From CAWCPR01 sp963797475 (GTDB lineage: Bacteria; Chloroflexota; Anaerolineae; Anaerolineales; UBA4823), in assembly GCA_963797475.1 (NCBI GenBank), contig CAWCPR010000012.1, positions 186,001 to 250,000 of the forward strand: a stretch of 64,000 nucleotides of DNA. Reading direction: 5' to 3'. This document shows, piece by piece, positions 35,213-43,751 of the stretch. Numbering within the stretch: the stretch's first letter is position 1; every line of letters starts with the position of its first letter. Made by a program: the position numbers and the translations under genes. Below the pieces are notes generated by a model that did not search any database, was not told where the DNA came from, and worked only from the letters and a program-made list of their open reading frames with translations.

Positions 35213-35260
35213 TTAATCGTTTACGTCATCGAGTTTAATCGATGACGTAGCGGTTGTCAA
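35213..35260 (-). promoter_or_regulatory. Promoter with twin LacI-type operators for the isomerase/GH172 operon
   Basis: Minus-strand TTGACA (35255-35260), 17-bp spacer, TAAACT (35232-35237). Operators TTAATCGTTTAC (35213-35224) and TTAATCGATGAC (35235-35246) are 22 bp apart, as at 32.2 kb. The IS left end begins 10 bp upstream of the -35 box. Confidence 0.75.
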
Positions 35261-35270
35261 CGGGATCCTA

Positions 35271-36538
35271 CTGACCTTCGGACAGAAGTTCGGACAACAC
35301 TTGCCAAAAAGAGTGGAAGCCTCTACAGTGAGTAAAACCGACCCAAACGGATTACTCACAGAAGGCTCCCATGCTCAAGTTTATCAACATTTCCGAGTTC
35401 ATGCGCTATCTCTTTGACGATGAAGGCCAAGCCATGAAAGCTGCAAAGATAGTCCGGGCCATATTGGATGCACAATCGCCCCGCCTCTCGAATATTGCCG
35501 AAAAGATGGACGGCAAGGTCGAAGCCAATTACAAAGTCATTCAACGCTTTATTGCCCGGGTGGATGTCAAGCGACAATTGTTGCGCTTGTTCCAGGAAGA
35601 AGCGCAGTTTGTGATCGGGGATCCCACCGAGATGCCGCGCTATGAGGCGCCGAAAACCGCATATGTGGGCAGCCTGAGCGATGAAAAGACGCCTGGATAT
35701 TGGCTGTTGGTCCTTTCCACACCCTTTCGCGGTCGGGCGATCCCCTTCCATTTCATCACCTATTCCTCGAAGACGATTAATACGCAAGCGACTTCTCGCA
35801 ACCAGGAACACTTTCGTGCATTTGCCGAGATCAAAGCCCTTCTGGGAGAGAAACCCTTGGTGCTCGACCGGGAGTTCAGTTATCTGGAACTGCTGGAACG
35901 TCTGGAAGTCGAACAGATCCAATTCGTGATCCGTCTCAAGCTGGGAGACAAACGCAAGCCAACGCATTTCGTCGATGCGGACGGGCAGGCGATCAAGCTG
36001 TACGTCCAACCTGGACAGAAGGTGATCTACCGCAATGTGTTTTACCTGGGGGTGGTCAAGGTGAACCTGATCGGCTACTGGCGCAAAGGTCTGAGTTCCC
36101 CCTTGTGGATCATGACCAGCTTGGAGCCAGAACAAGGATTGGAGATTTACCTGGAACGCATGAAAATCGATGAGTGTTTCCGCGATTGTAAAGATCTGCT
36201 TCATCTACCCAAAGTGATGAACAAACGCCAGGACAATCTGGAGAAGATGATCGCCCTGGCTTTGATCGCTTTTGTGGTCGGATACTTGTTCGGCGAAGCC
36301 GTCCGGGATGTCTGTTATGGAAAACTCGAGCCCGACCAGGTCGCTGCCGGTTTGCTCAGTGAAATCCCACAACAGGTCTCAGCTAATCGCAAGTGGCAGC
36401 TTTATTCCGGCCTGTTCATCTTGCTGAAACAGAAACCCAGATTGCTGGATGAGATCCTTTCATCTATCGCACAATCGGTCGCTCAGGTTTTGCCCACCCT
36501 GATTTATGGACCTGTCCGAACTTTTGTCTGAACCTCAG
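35271..36538 (+). mobile_element. IS4-type insertion sequence, apparently complete (~1.27 kb)
   Basis: Imperfect terminal inverted repeats of ~26 bp (left end CTGACCTTCGGACAGAAG, right end complementary to CTGAGGTTCAGACAAAAG) flank one transposase gene. The bases outside the two ends do not match each other, so no target-site duplication is seen. It separates the GC-rich minus-strand cluster from the lower-GC plus-strand cluster. Confidence 0.8.
35371..36531 (+). CDS. IS4-family DDE transposase
   Basis: A 386-residue transposase. Catalytic Asp residues are in FVIGDPTEMPRY (~residue 90) and LVLDREFSYLELL (~165). The third region, YLERMKIDECFRDCK, fits the IS4 Y-(2)-R-(3)-E-(6)-K signature except that the E position is Asp, with Glu next to it. 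The reading frame is intact, so the element could still move if that change is tolerated. The stop lies inside the right inverted repeat. Confidence 0.88.
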   Translation: MLKFINISEFMRYLFDDEGQAMKAAKIVRAILDAQSPRLSNIAEKMDGKVEANYKVIQRFIARVDVKRQLLRLFQEEAQFVIGDPTEMPRYEAPKTAYVGSLSDEKTPGYWLLVLSTPFRGRAIPFHFITYSSKTINTQATSRNQEHFRAFAEIKALLGEKPLVLDREFSYLELLERLEVEQIQFVIRLKLGDKRKPTHFVDADGQAIKLYVQPGQKVIYRNVFYLGVVKVNLIGYWRKGLSSPLWIMTSLEPEQGLEIYLERMKIDECFRDCKDLLHLPKVMNKRQDNLEKMIALALIAFVVGYLFGEAVRDVCYGKLEPDQVAAGLLSEIPQQVSANRKWQLYSGLFILLKQKPRLLDEILSSIAQSVAQVLPTLIYGPVRTFV

Positions 36539-36547
36539 ATTTGGGTA

Positions 36548-36612
36548 TTGACTTAGGTGCAAAATTCGTGTATTCTATATAACAGAATTGAATTCTATTC
36601 TATAGAATATAT
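36548..36612 (+). promoter_or_regulatory. Promoter and palindromic operators of the IclR-family gene
   Basis: TTGACT (36548-36553), 17-bp spacer and TATTCT (36571-36576) form a good sigma-70 promoter just outside the IS. Immediately downstream lie ATTCT-N7-AGAAT (36572-36588) and the perfect palindrome TTCTATAGAA (36598-36607), consistent with autoregulation by the IclR-type protein. Confidence 0.6.
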
Positions 36613-36634
36613 TGTTTTTACCTTTCAATTCGCT

Positions 36635-37409
36635 ATGAATTCACATTCCGCGAAATATCCAATTGATACGATTATTAAAGCCTGCAGCGGTATTAGAAGC
36701 CCTAAGCGAGAGTGATGAAGACTTAGGCATTACTGCTCTTAGTAAAAAGCTTGGTATTGGCGCTAGCAACATTCATAGAATACTTGATACGTTGGTGGAT
36801 GTAGGTTACGTTCAGCGAAACAACGACACTCATAGGTATCGCCTCGGCTTTGGGCTTTTCCAAATCGGACTGCGCCTTTACAGACAATATACGATGCACC
36901 CCGAAGTAGAGCAAATGTTGAATGAGCTGGCGTATAAAACTGGCGAAACTGCAAAGCTAGGGATTCTCGTTAATGGAAGAATGGTGTATCTTGGCGTGGT
37001 AGAAAGCTCTAATTCTTTACGCTTTGTCAGCAAAGCAGGGGATTGGGCACCCGCTTACTGCACCGCCATGGGAAAGGTCTTATTGTCCAACTTGCCGGAA
37101 CACGAACAGTTTCTCACGATAGAGAATTTACTGCCTCTACAAAAATCAACCCCTAACACTATCGACCAACAAGAGGATCTCTATAAAGAATTAGAAGGTG
37201 TCCGCAAATCTGATTACGCGATTGATGATGAAGAATATGTAATCGGTTCTCGCGGTATCGCGGTTCCAGTCAGAGATTCTGATGGGTGTGTGAAAGCCGC
37301 TGTCAGCATTTCAGGCCCGTCTGTGCGGCTTTCTATTGATGTTCTTTTAAGTTATTTAGATTCTCTTAAAAATACAGCAGAACAACTGTCTCAAGTAATT
37401 TTCATTTAA
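36635..37409 (+). CDS. IclR-family transcriptional regulator (one-base frameshift near the start)
   Basis: About 257 residues. The winged helix is LGITALSKKLGIGASNIHRILDTL (~25-50) and the GAF-like effector domain follows, with TGETAKLGILVNGRMVYLG, AYCTAMGKVLLSNL and YAIDDEEYVIGSRGIAVPV. The family N-terminus (MNSHSAKYPIDTIIKACS) begins at ATG 36635 but is in a different frame from the rest. Removing one G from the GG at 36689-36690 joins KACS to VLEALSES. Without this the only start is a TTG at 36663. It probably controls the CUT2 transporter and downstream pathway, with operators in its own promoter. Confidence 0.82.
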
Positions 37410-37469
37410 ATAATTTGATCGTCCTCAACTAATGATTCCCGGCTTGATTTTTCACAAACGGAGGAAGTC

Positions 37470-39044
37470 GTGGAAGAATACTTATTAAAAGCTGAGGGGA
37501 TTTGCAAAAACTTCCCAGGCGTGCAAGCTTTAGTTAACGTCGATTTTGACCTGCGCCCGGGCGAAGTTCATGTATTGTTGGGGGAAAATGGCGCTGGAAA
37601 GAGCACTTTGGTCAAAATCCTAACCGGCGTGTATAGCAAGGATTCCGGAACAATCCAATTAACTGGCAATGAGGTGGACCTAAAAAGCCCACAAGACGCA
37701 ATGCGTCTAGGCATCAGCGTGATTCATCAAGAGCTTAACATTGCTCCTCACTTAGACGTAGCCCAAAACATTTTTTTGGGGCGGTTACCTAGTATTGGCG
37801 GTAGATTGGGCGAAATACTCGGTTGGGTGGATTGGAGTAAGGTTTATGAAGACAGCAAAAACATCCTCGAAGGCCTCGAAATTGGACTGGATGTTCACAC
37901 ATCTGCTGGCGCGATCCCTACTTCGAAAGCCCAGATGGTTGAGATTGCACGTGCGCTTTCTATGGATAGCCGGGTCATCTTTATGGATGAACCCACTTCA
38001 TCAATCAGTTTGGCAGAGCAGGAGGAATTGTTCCATCAAATCCGGCAGCTAAAGGAAAAGGGTGTCTCAATTGTTTATATCTCTCACCGCCTAGAAGAAA
38101 TTCTAAAAATCGGTGACCGGATAACCGTGCTGCGCGACGGAAAAAAAATTGGAACCTTGGATGCAGCAGATGCAAACGATGAACTGCTCGTTCAAATGAT
38201 TGTTGGACGAGAGACTACAAACCGTTACCCCAAGATCCACGTAGACCCGGGGGAAACAGTCCTGGAGGTAAGCAATTTATGCCGAAGAAACGTATTAGAA
38301 AACATCAGCTTTGACCTCAAGCGTGGTGAAATATTGGGTTTTTCCGGTCTCGTAGGGTCTGGCAGGACTGAACTGGCACGGGCTATATTTGGCGTAGATC
38401 CAATTGATTCTGGTGAAATTAAAATTTTTGGTAAATCTGTGAAGATTAGCTCCCCTCGTGATGCGATGCATTATGGAATCGCATTCCTGACTGAAGATCG
38501 GAAACGAGAAGGTTTGCTGTTAAATCTCAGTATTTTAACCAACTTAATGGCTGCAGCAATCAATTGTGATCGCGTTACCGGAGAGTACGTAAAAGGACCT
38601 TCATCTCTAGGTTTCTTGAACTATAAATTTGGTCGTCAACAAGCAGAACACTTTGTCAACGATTTGGCACTAAAAGCCACCGGATTGCACCAGGAAGCTC
38701 AGTACCTGAGTGGCGGGAATCAACAAAAAGCTGTGCTGGCAAAGTGGTTGATGACAAAAGCGCAGATTTTTATTTTTGATGAACCTACCCGCGGGATCGA
38801 CGTAGGTACAAAGCCAGAAGTTTACCGGTTAATGGAAGCGTTAGCCCAGAACGGGGCAGGTGTAATTATGATTTCATCAGAACTACCTGAAGTCATGGCA
38901 ATTAGCGATCGAATTATCGTTATGAGCCGCGGGTCTATAGCAACGGAAGTCCCTAAAGCTGAAGCCACAGAGGAACTGATTATGTATTACGCGGCCACCG
39001 CTCCCGATTCGATAAACCCTCATTATAAGAACTTGGTTGGATGA
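37470..39044 (+). CDS. CUT2 sugar ABC transporter ATPase with two nucleotide-binding domains (RbsA/MglA type)
   Basis: A 524-residue double ATPase. The first domain has Walker A GENGAGKST (~38-46), signature region and Walker B RVIFMDEPTSSIS. The second has a degenerate P-loop GLVGSGRTELARA, as usual for RbsA/MglA, signature LSGGNQQKAVLAKWL and FIFDEPTRGIDVGTK. GTG start with GGAGG 7 nt upstream. It powers the permease and the tandem binding protein that follow. The gene starts 60 bp after the IclR regulator. Confidence 0.93.
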   Translation: MEEYLLKAEGICKNFPGVQALVNVDFDLRPGEVHVLLGENGAGKSTLVKILTGVYSKDSGTIQLTGNEVDLKSPQDAMRLGISVIHQELNIAPHLDVAQNIFLGRLPSIGGRLGEILGWVDWSKVYEDSKNILEGLEIGLDVHTSAGAIPTSKAQMVEIARALSMDSRVIFMDEPTSSISLAEQEELFHQIRQLKEKGVSIVYISHRLEEILKIGDRITVLRDGKKIGTLDAADANDELLVQMIVGRETTNRYPKIHVDPGETVLEVSNLCRRNVLENISFDLKRGEILGFSGLVGSGRTELARAIFGVDPIDSGEIKIFGKSVKISSPRDAMHYGIAFLTEDRKREGLLLNLSILTNLMAAAINCDRVTGEYVKGPSSLGFLNYKFGRQQAEHFVNDLALKATGLHQEAQYLSGGNQQKAVLAKWLMTKAQIFIFDEPTRGIDVGTKPEVYRLMEALAQNGAGVIMISSELPEVMAISDRIIVMSRGSIATEVPKAEATEELIMYYAATAPDSINPHYKNLVG

Positions 39045-39069
39045 TCTAGTCATAAAAAGGAGATAGTTC

Positions 39070-40065
39070 ATGGCGACAATTGCAAGTTCTGATGCTGAGA
39101 CCTCTTCGCGACAGGATACCCATGGGCAACGCTTGCTACGCATTATCCGCCTAAACAGCACATTAATAGCGTTTGTTTTGTTATGGGCAGGGTTATCGAT
39201 CGCCTCACCTTACTTTCTGACCGTAGAAAACGTGCTCAATATTCTGCTTCAATCCGCAAATATTGGGATTATGGCGGCGGGGATGACGTTAGTGATCGTC
39301 GCAGCCGAAATCGATCTGTCAGTTGGTGCGATAGAAGCTTTGGCAGGAAGCACTATGGCTGTAATTATCATTAACCTGGGGATGCCAGCAGGGATTGGTA
39401 TTTTAGGTGGCCTGGCGATTGGGATGTTGGCCGCAATGATTTCCGGGTTTTTCACAGCGCGTTTCCGGATCCCATCTTTTGTGACCACATTGGGTATGTT
39501 GGGCATCGCCAGGGGGTTTGCTTTGATTATGACCAATGGGCGGGCCGTTTATGGATTACCGGAAGTGATTAAATTCATCGGTCAGGGCAAAATATGGATT
39601 ATCCCAACCCCGGTAATATTGGCGGCTATAATTTTTATCATCGCTCATGTCATCATGCGCTACACCCGCTTTGGAACGAATATTTATGCGGTGGGTAGCA
39701 ATGTACAGGCGGCAGTTTTATCCGGAATCGATCCGGCTCGCATCCGGTTGGCAGTTCTTACGATCAGCGGTTTCTGCGCCGCGATTGGAGGCCTGATCCT
39801 CGCTTCAAGGTTGAATTCGGGAAATGGGACTGTCGGGGCAGCGGATAATCTTGACGTTATTGCCGCCGTAGTGATTGGTGGTACTTCCTTGTTCGGAGGC
39901 GTTGGCACAATTTTTGGCACTTTAGTCGGGGTGCTGCTGGTAGGTTCAATCCGTAATGGTTTAAACCTTCTGGCGGTCTCAGCTTTCTGGCAGCAGGTAG
40001 CAATTGGCGCTTTGATCCTTGTCGCCGTTTTCATAGATTATGTCACAAAGCTAGATCGGCGCTAA
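39070..40065 (+). CDS. CUT2 sugar ABC transporter permease (RbsC type) 1
   Basis: A 331-residue membrane protein with 8-10 hydrophobic segments, starting LIAFVLLWAGLSIASPYFL. Family segments are MTLVIVAAEIDLSVGAIEALAG, SFVTTLGMLGIARGFALI and SRLNSGNGTVGAADNLDVIAAVVIGGTSLFGG. It forms the membrane channel for the substrate delivered by the tandem binding protein. The start has AAAAGGAG 8 nt upstream and lies 25 bp after the ATPase gene. Confidence 0.93.
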   Translation: MATIASSDAETSSRQDTHGQRLLRIIRLNSTLIAFVLLWAGLSIASPYFLTVENVLNILLQSANIGIMAAGMTLVIVAAEIDLSVGAIEALAGSTMAVIIINLGMPAGIGILGGLAIGMLAAMISGFFTARFRIPSFVTTLGMLGIARGFALIMTNGRAVYGLPEVIKFIGQGKIWIIPTPVILAAIIFIIAHVIMRYTRFGTNIYAVGSNVQAAVLSGIDPARIRLAVLTISGFCAAIGGLILASRLNSGNGTVGAADNLDVIAAVVIGGTSLFGGVGTIFGTLVGVLLVGSIRNGLNLLAVSAFWQQVAIGALILVAVFIDYVTKLDRR

Positions 40066-40210
40066 CCCGCACCTTCAAAAGAATGATTTTGGAAATGGCC
40101 AACGAACAGGAGGTGTCTATAACAAAAGGATAATTGAAATTCCATGGGCAAAAGACCGGATTTCAAATATTAGTTTTTGACACTCGCCATTGAGTAACAG
40201 GAGGATCGAA

Positions 40211-42187
40211 ATGTTAAGAAGAAAAGGAAGACTCTCTTCACAGGTCTTCTACCAAATCCTGGCAGTGCTGATGATTCTGGCCATGGGGCTCTCGTCTTGC
40301 ACAACACCGCAAACACCCACACCAGCAGAAACATCTGCTCCACAAGCAGGGGAAACCGCCCAACCCGCCAAGACACAAGCTCCCCAACCTACAGAAGCGC
40401 AACCCGTGGTTACCGAGCCTGCTGCTAACGGAGGAACCATTCGACTTGGGCTAGTATTAGGTGACATGTCGAACCCATTCTGGGGGACCCTTTCGGAAGC
40501 GGCCAAAGCTGCGGCGCAGTCGGCCGGCAATGTTGAATTGACAGTTTTGGGTTCCAACAATTTGGAAGACGAAGTGAAGGTCGTTGAGGACCTAATTTCT
40601 TCCAAGGTGGACGTAATTGGCGTTGCGCCCTGGGATGCTCAAGGCATCGTGCCCGCAGTGGAGAAAGCCAATCAAGCAGGAATACCCGTCCTCACCGTGG
40701 ACGAGACAGCTGCAAGCGGCCAGATTGAAGCCTACATTGCAACAGACAACGTGGAAGGCGGGCGCCTGGCTGGCGAATGGCTGGTGAAGAACATGGGAGG
40801 CAAAGGCAACCTGGCGATCATCGAGGGAGGCGCCGGGTCGTCAACAAATAATGCCCGTTTGGAAGGGCTGCACGCCGTGATCGACGGCACGGATATCAAG
40901 GTGGTTGCTTCCCTGCCCGCAGACTGGGTGCGTGACAAGGGGCTGCAGGTCATGAACGACATCCTGACCGCCAATCCCGAACTGGATGCGGTGATGGCAA
41001 TGAATGACGAGATGGCCTTAGGTGCTTTAGAAGCGATCAAGGCTGCAGGCCGCGAAAGCCAAATCAAGTTGGTTGGCTACAACGGAGCCCTGGAAGCCAT
41101 AAAATCGGCCTATGATGGCGGCCTGGCTGCGGACGTCGTTCAATTCCCCGAAGAAATGGGTAAGCTCTTCGTGGAGTGGAGCCTGCGCGTCCTGAATGGT
41201 GAGAAACCACCTGAATTCCATATCAAACCCGCTGTAAGTGTGGTCGATACCCAATTGTCGCGAAAGGCTATGGCTGCAATTACCGGCCAACCTTTGAATG
41301 TCAGCGCGAACCTCGCGATTCATCCTTCGTCAACCATTCGACTTGGGCTAGTATTAGGTGACATGTCGAACCCATTCTGGGGGACCCTTTCGGAAGCGGC
41401 CAAAGCTGCGGCGCAGTCGGCTGGCAATGTTGAATTGACAGTTTTGGGTTCCAACAATTTGGAAGACGAAGTGAAGGTCGTTGAGGACCTAATTTCTTCC
41501 AAGGTGGACGTAATTGGCGTTGCGCCCTGGGATGCTCAAGGCATCGTGCCCGCAGTGGAGAAAGCCAATCAAGCAGGAATACCCGTCCTCACCGTGGACG
41601 AGACAGCTGCAAGCGGCCAGATTGAAGCCTACATTGCAACCGACAACGTGGAAGGCGGGCGCCTGGCTGGCGAATGGCTGGTGAAGAACATGGGAGGCAA
41701 AGGCAACCTGGCGATCATCGAGGGAGGCGCCGGGTCGTCAACAAATAATGCCCGTTTGGAAGGGTTGCACGCCGTGATCGACGGCACGGATATCAAGGTG
41801 GTTGCTTCCCTACCCGCAGACTGGGTGCGTGACAAGGGGCTGCAGGTCATGAACGACATCCTGACCGCCAATCCCGAACTGGATGCGGTGATGGCAATGA
41901 ATGACGAGATGGCCTTAGGTGCTTTAGAAGCGATCAAGGCTGCAGGCCGCGAAAGCCAAATCAAGTTGGTTGGCTACAACGGAGCCCTGGAAGCCATAAA
42001 ATCGGCCTATGATGGCGGCCTGGCTGCGGACGTCGTTCAATTCCCCGAAGAAATGGGTAAGCTCTTCGTGGAGTGGAGCCTGCGCGTCCTGAATGGTGAG
42101 AAACCACCTGAATTCCATATCAAACCCGCTGTCGACGTTGTCGACACACAGCTTCTACGCAAGGTTAACACGGCAATAGGTCAATAG
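40211..42187 (+). CDS. Tandem (duplicated) CUT2 sugar-binding lipoprotein 1
   Basis: A 658-residue protein, twice the normal RbsB-like length. The signal peptide ends in the lipobox GLSSCTT (Cys ~residue 23), followed by a Thr/Pro/Ala/Gln linker. Two complete periplasmic-binding domains then follow (~75-345 and ~375-658). Both contain the ligand-contact region GDMSNPFWGTLSEAA, VAPWDAQGIVPAVEKA, GAGSSTNNARLEG and AMNDEMALGALEA. The copies differ only at their C-terminal ends and linker. The DNA is >99% identical over ~800 bp. AGGAGGATCGAA gives a strong ribosome-binding site at ATG 40211. It completes the transporter with the ATPase and permease upstream. The duplication could double ligand capture or be an assembly effect. 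Confidence 0.9.
   Translation: MLRRKGRLSSQVFYQILAVLMILAMGLSSCTTPQTPTPAETSAPQAGETAQPAKTQAPQPTEAQPVVTEPAANGGTIRLGLVLGDMSNPFWGTLSEAAKAAAQSAGNVELTVLGSNNLEDEVKVVEDLISSKVDVIGVAPWDAQGIVPAVEKANQAGIPVLTVDETAASGQIEAYIATDNVEGGRLAGEWLVKNMGGKGNLAIIEGGAGSSTNNARLEGLHAVIDGTDIKVVASLPADWVRDKGLQVMNDILTANPELDAVMAMNDEMALGALEAIKAAGRESQIKLVGYNGALEAIKSAYDGGLAADVVQFPEEMGKLFVEWSLRVLNGEKPPEFHIKPAVSVVDTQLSRKAMAAITGQPLNVSANLAIHPSSTIRLGLVLGDMSNPFWGTLSEAAKAAAQSAGNVELTVLGSNNLEDEVKVVEDLISSKVDVIGVAPWDAQGIVPAVEKANQAGIPVLTVDETAASGQIEAYIATDNVEGGRLAGEWLVKNMGGKGNLAIIEGGAGSSTNNARLEGLHAVIDGTDIKVVASLPADWVRDKGLQVMNDILTANPELDAVMAMNDEMALGALEAIKAAGRESQIKLVGYNGALEAIKSAYDGGLAADVVQFPEEMGKLFVEWSLRVLNGEKPPEFHIKPAVDVVDTQLLRKVNTAIGQ
40435..41235 (+). 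repeat. Binding-domain repeat, unit 1 of tandem binding protein 1
   Basis: Matches 41332-42132 with a period of 897 bp (299 codons). By eye only four single-base differences occur in 801 bp. Identity begins abruptly at AACCATTCG and ends abruptly after AAACCCGCTGT. Confidence 0.9.
41332..42132 (+). repeat. Binding-domain repeat, unit 2 of tandem binding protein 1
   Basis: Second copy. The sequence between the units (41236-41331) encodes a distinct C-terminal tail and linker that has no equivalent before unit 1, so this is not an exact head-to-tail duplication. Confidence 0.9.
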
Positions 42188-42210
42188 CTGTTATTGCCGA
42201 AACGTCTGTT

Positions 42211-42241
42211 CCAACCCGACCGGAATTCCAGTCGGGGTTGG
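42211..42241. terminator. Hairpin after tandem binding protein 1
   Basis: CCAACCCGAC and GTCGGGGTTGG pair with one bulged G around a 10-nt loop. No T-run follows, so it may be a weak terminator or an mRNA-stabilising structure between the transporter and the M24 gene. Confidence 0.5.
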
Positions 42242-42311
42242 AGAAAATTTGAAGTCGATGGATTGAATCCGGTAATTCATATATCCATTAATTTACTAGA
42301 AAGGATGAACA

Positions 42312-43619
42312 ATGACTGAAAGTGATGGTAATAAACAAACAGTAATAACTCCAATTGGAGTCCAAGAGATCGATGTAACAACCCACCGTCCCTATGACCC
42401 AAAGCAACTTTACGGTCAGCAGCAAGTGGATTGGGAGATCCGTATTGATATGGATGGTCTGAGAAAGAAACGCCTGGATCGCGCTCGGGCTGTAATGAAA
42501 AAGCACGGGCTAGGAGCGTTTCTCTTCTTCCAACATTTCAATATCCGCTATATCACTGGCACCTACGGTGGCATGTGGCAGACTTACGATAAGTTGTTCC
42601 GGTATGTGCTGTTGGCCGGCGATGCAGACCCGATCATGTACGAGGTTCCCGGTGTAGATTACATTTGCCAGCGACAGGGTGCGCCATGGATTGAAGATTG
42701 GCGACCTGCGATTATTTGGCGAGCAGCCGGGGATGCCAAATTCGACTTGGCGAAGCAATTTGCTGCTGAAATTAAGTCAGTATTGGAGAAATATGGCGTC
42801 GCCGGAGAGAAAGTTGGGATTGATACGATCGACGCTCCTGGCTACCAGGCTTTGGAGGAACAGGGCATTAAACTCGTAGATGGCTCAAGCGCAATCCAGG
42901 AAGCCAGTATGATTAAGATGCCAGAGGAGCTCGAGATCCTTAAGCAGGCCTGCGCCATACAGGATTCGGCGTATTACGTTGTCGAAGAGATGCTGCGCCC
43001 TGGCATTAAAGAAATTGACCTGAAAGCTGCTATTGCTCACGAGCTTTACCGGCTGGGCGGCGAACGAATCGAACAAATCACGATGGCGACGGGCGGACGA
43101 ACCAACCCATTCTGGCGAAGCGGCTCCACGGACAAATTGCTTCGTTATGGGGACATGGTATTGATTGATATCTGTTTCCAGTATAACGGTTATAACACCT
43201 GCTACTACCGGAATTTCATTGTGGGCGGCAAGCCTACCCCACTTCAGAAGCGCCTGCATCGCGAAGCCTACGATCTGATTTATGGCGCAATTGAGCGAAT
43301 TAAACCCGGGAACACAACAGCCGATGTCGCAAAATTCTGGGAGCAGTCGGGGTTCGCTGATGACGGCTGGGGCTCTGTTAGCTTGCTCCAATTCGGCCAC
43401 GGTTTGGGTGTTACAAACCATGAACCCCCCTTCATTACAATGGCCTATTCCAAAGAGAAGCCGGTTACTTTCGAGAAAGGGATGTACATGGCAATAGAGA
43501 ACTATGTGGGGAAGCCCGGATTAAGCGAAGCGGCACGGCTGGAAGAAAACCTTGTCGTTGGCGATGATGGCGCTGTAGTTTTCTCGCTTTATCCATTTCC
43601 AGATTACTTCAACGAATAA
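42312..43619 (+). CDS. M24-fold protein resembling DddP/creatinase, metal site altered
   Basis: A 435-residue M24-family protein whose N-terminal half (GAFLFFQHFNIRYITGTYGG, FRYVLLAGDADPIMY) and TMATGGRTNPFW region resemble DddP-type DMSP lyases and their relatives. The metal site is changed: the first Asp is present in LIDICFQYNGY, but the second Asp of the usual D-x(10)-D pair is Cys/Tyr (YNTCYYRN). His (FGHGLGV), Glu (MAIENYV) and Glu (ARLEENLVV) remain. A standard dinuclear metallopeptidase is therefore unlikely. Start ATG with AAAGGATGAAC. It is the first pathway gene after the transporter, so action on the imported compound is plausible. Confidence 0.78.
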   Translation: MTESDGNKQTVITPIGVQEIDVTTHRPYDPKQLYGQQQVDWEIRIDMDGLRKKRLDRARAVMKKHGLGAFLFFQHFNIRYITGTYGGMWQTYDKLFRYVLLAGDADPIMYEVPGVDYICQRQGAPWIEDWRPAIIWRAAGDAKFDLAKQFAAEIKSVLEKYGVAGEKVGIDTIDAPGYQALEEQGIKLVDGSSAIQEASMIKMPEELEILKQACAIQDSAYYVVEEMLRPGIKEIDLKAAIAHELYRLGGERIEQITMATGGRTNPFWRSGSTDKLLRYGDMVLIDICFQYNGYNTCYYRNFIVGGKPTPLQKRLHREAYDLIYGAIERIKPGNTTADVAKFWEQSGFADDGWGSVSLLQFGHGLGVTNHEPPFITMAYSKEKPVTFEKGMYMAIENYVGKPGLSEAARLEENLVVGDDGAVVFSLYPFPDYFNE

Positions 43620-43635
43620 CTCTTTGCAGCACAAC

Positions 43636-43673
43636 GGTTGCGCCGGAGAAAATTATTTCATCCCGGCGCAACC
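43636..43673. terminator. Strong hairpin before the E1alpha gene
   Basis: GGTTGCGCCGG (43636-43646) and CCGGCGCAACC (43663-43673) form a perfect 11-bp stem with a 16-nt loop. A second small stem CCGGCT/AGCCGG follows at 43690-43711. There is no T-run. It could act as an intra-operon attenuator or message-stability element. Confidence 0.5.
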
Positions 43674-43751
43674 CATTCGGTATAAGTCCCCGGCTTCGAT
43701 ATATCAGCCGGATTTGGCGCTCATTATTGGAAATAACAGGAGCAAGCGTTA

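Noticed and set aside
40435..42132. Large direct repeats as a possible CRISPR or transposon structure
   Set aside because: The repeat lies wholly inside a coding frame, encodes a binding domain and has only two units.
42312..43619. Outright annotation as DMSP lyase DddP
   Set aside because: Similarity is visible in several segments, but the metal-binding residues differ and no DMSP pathway genes are present.
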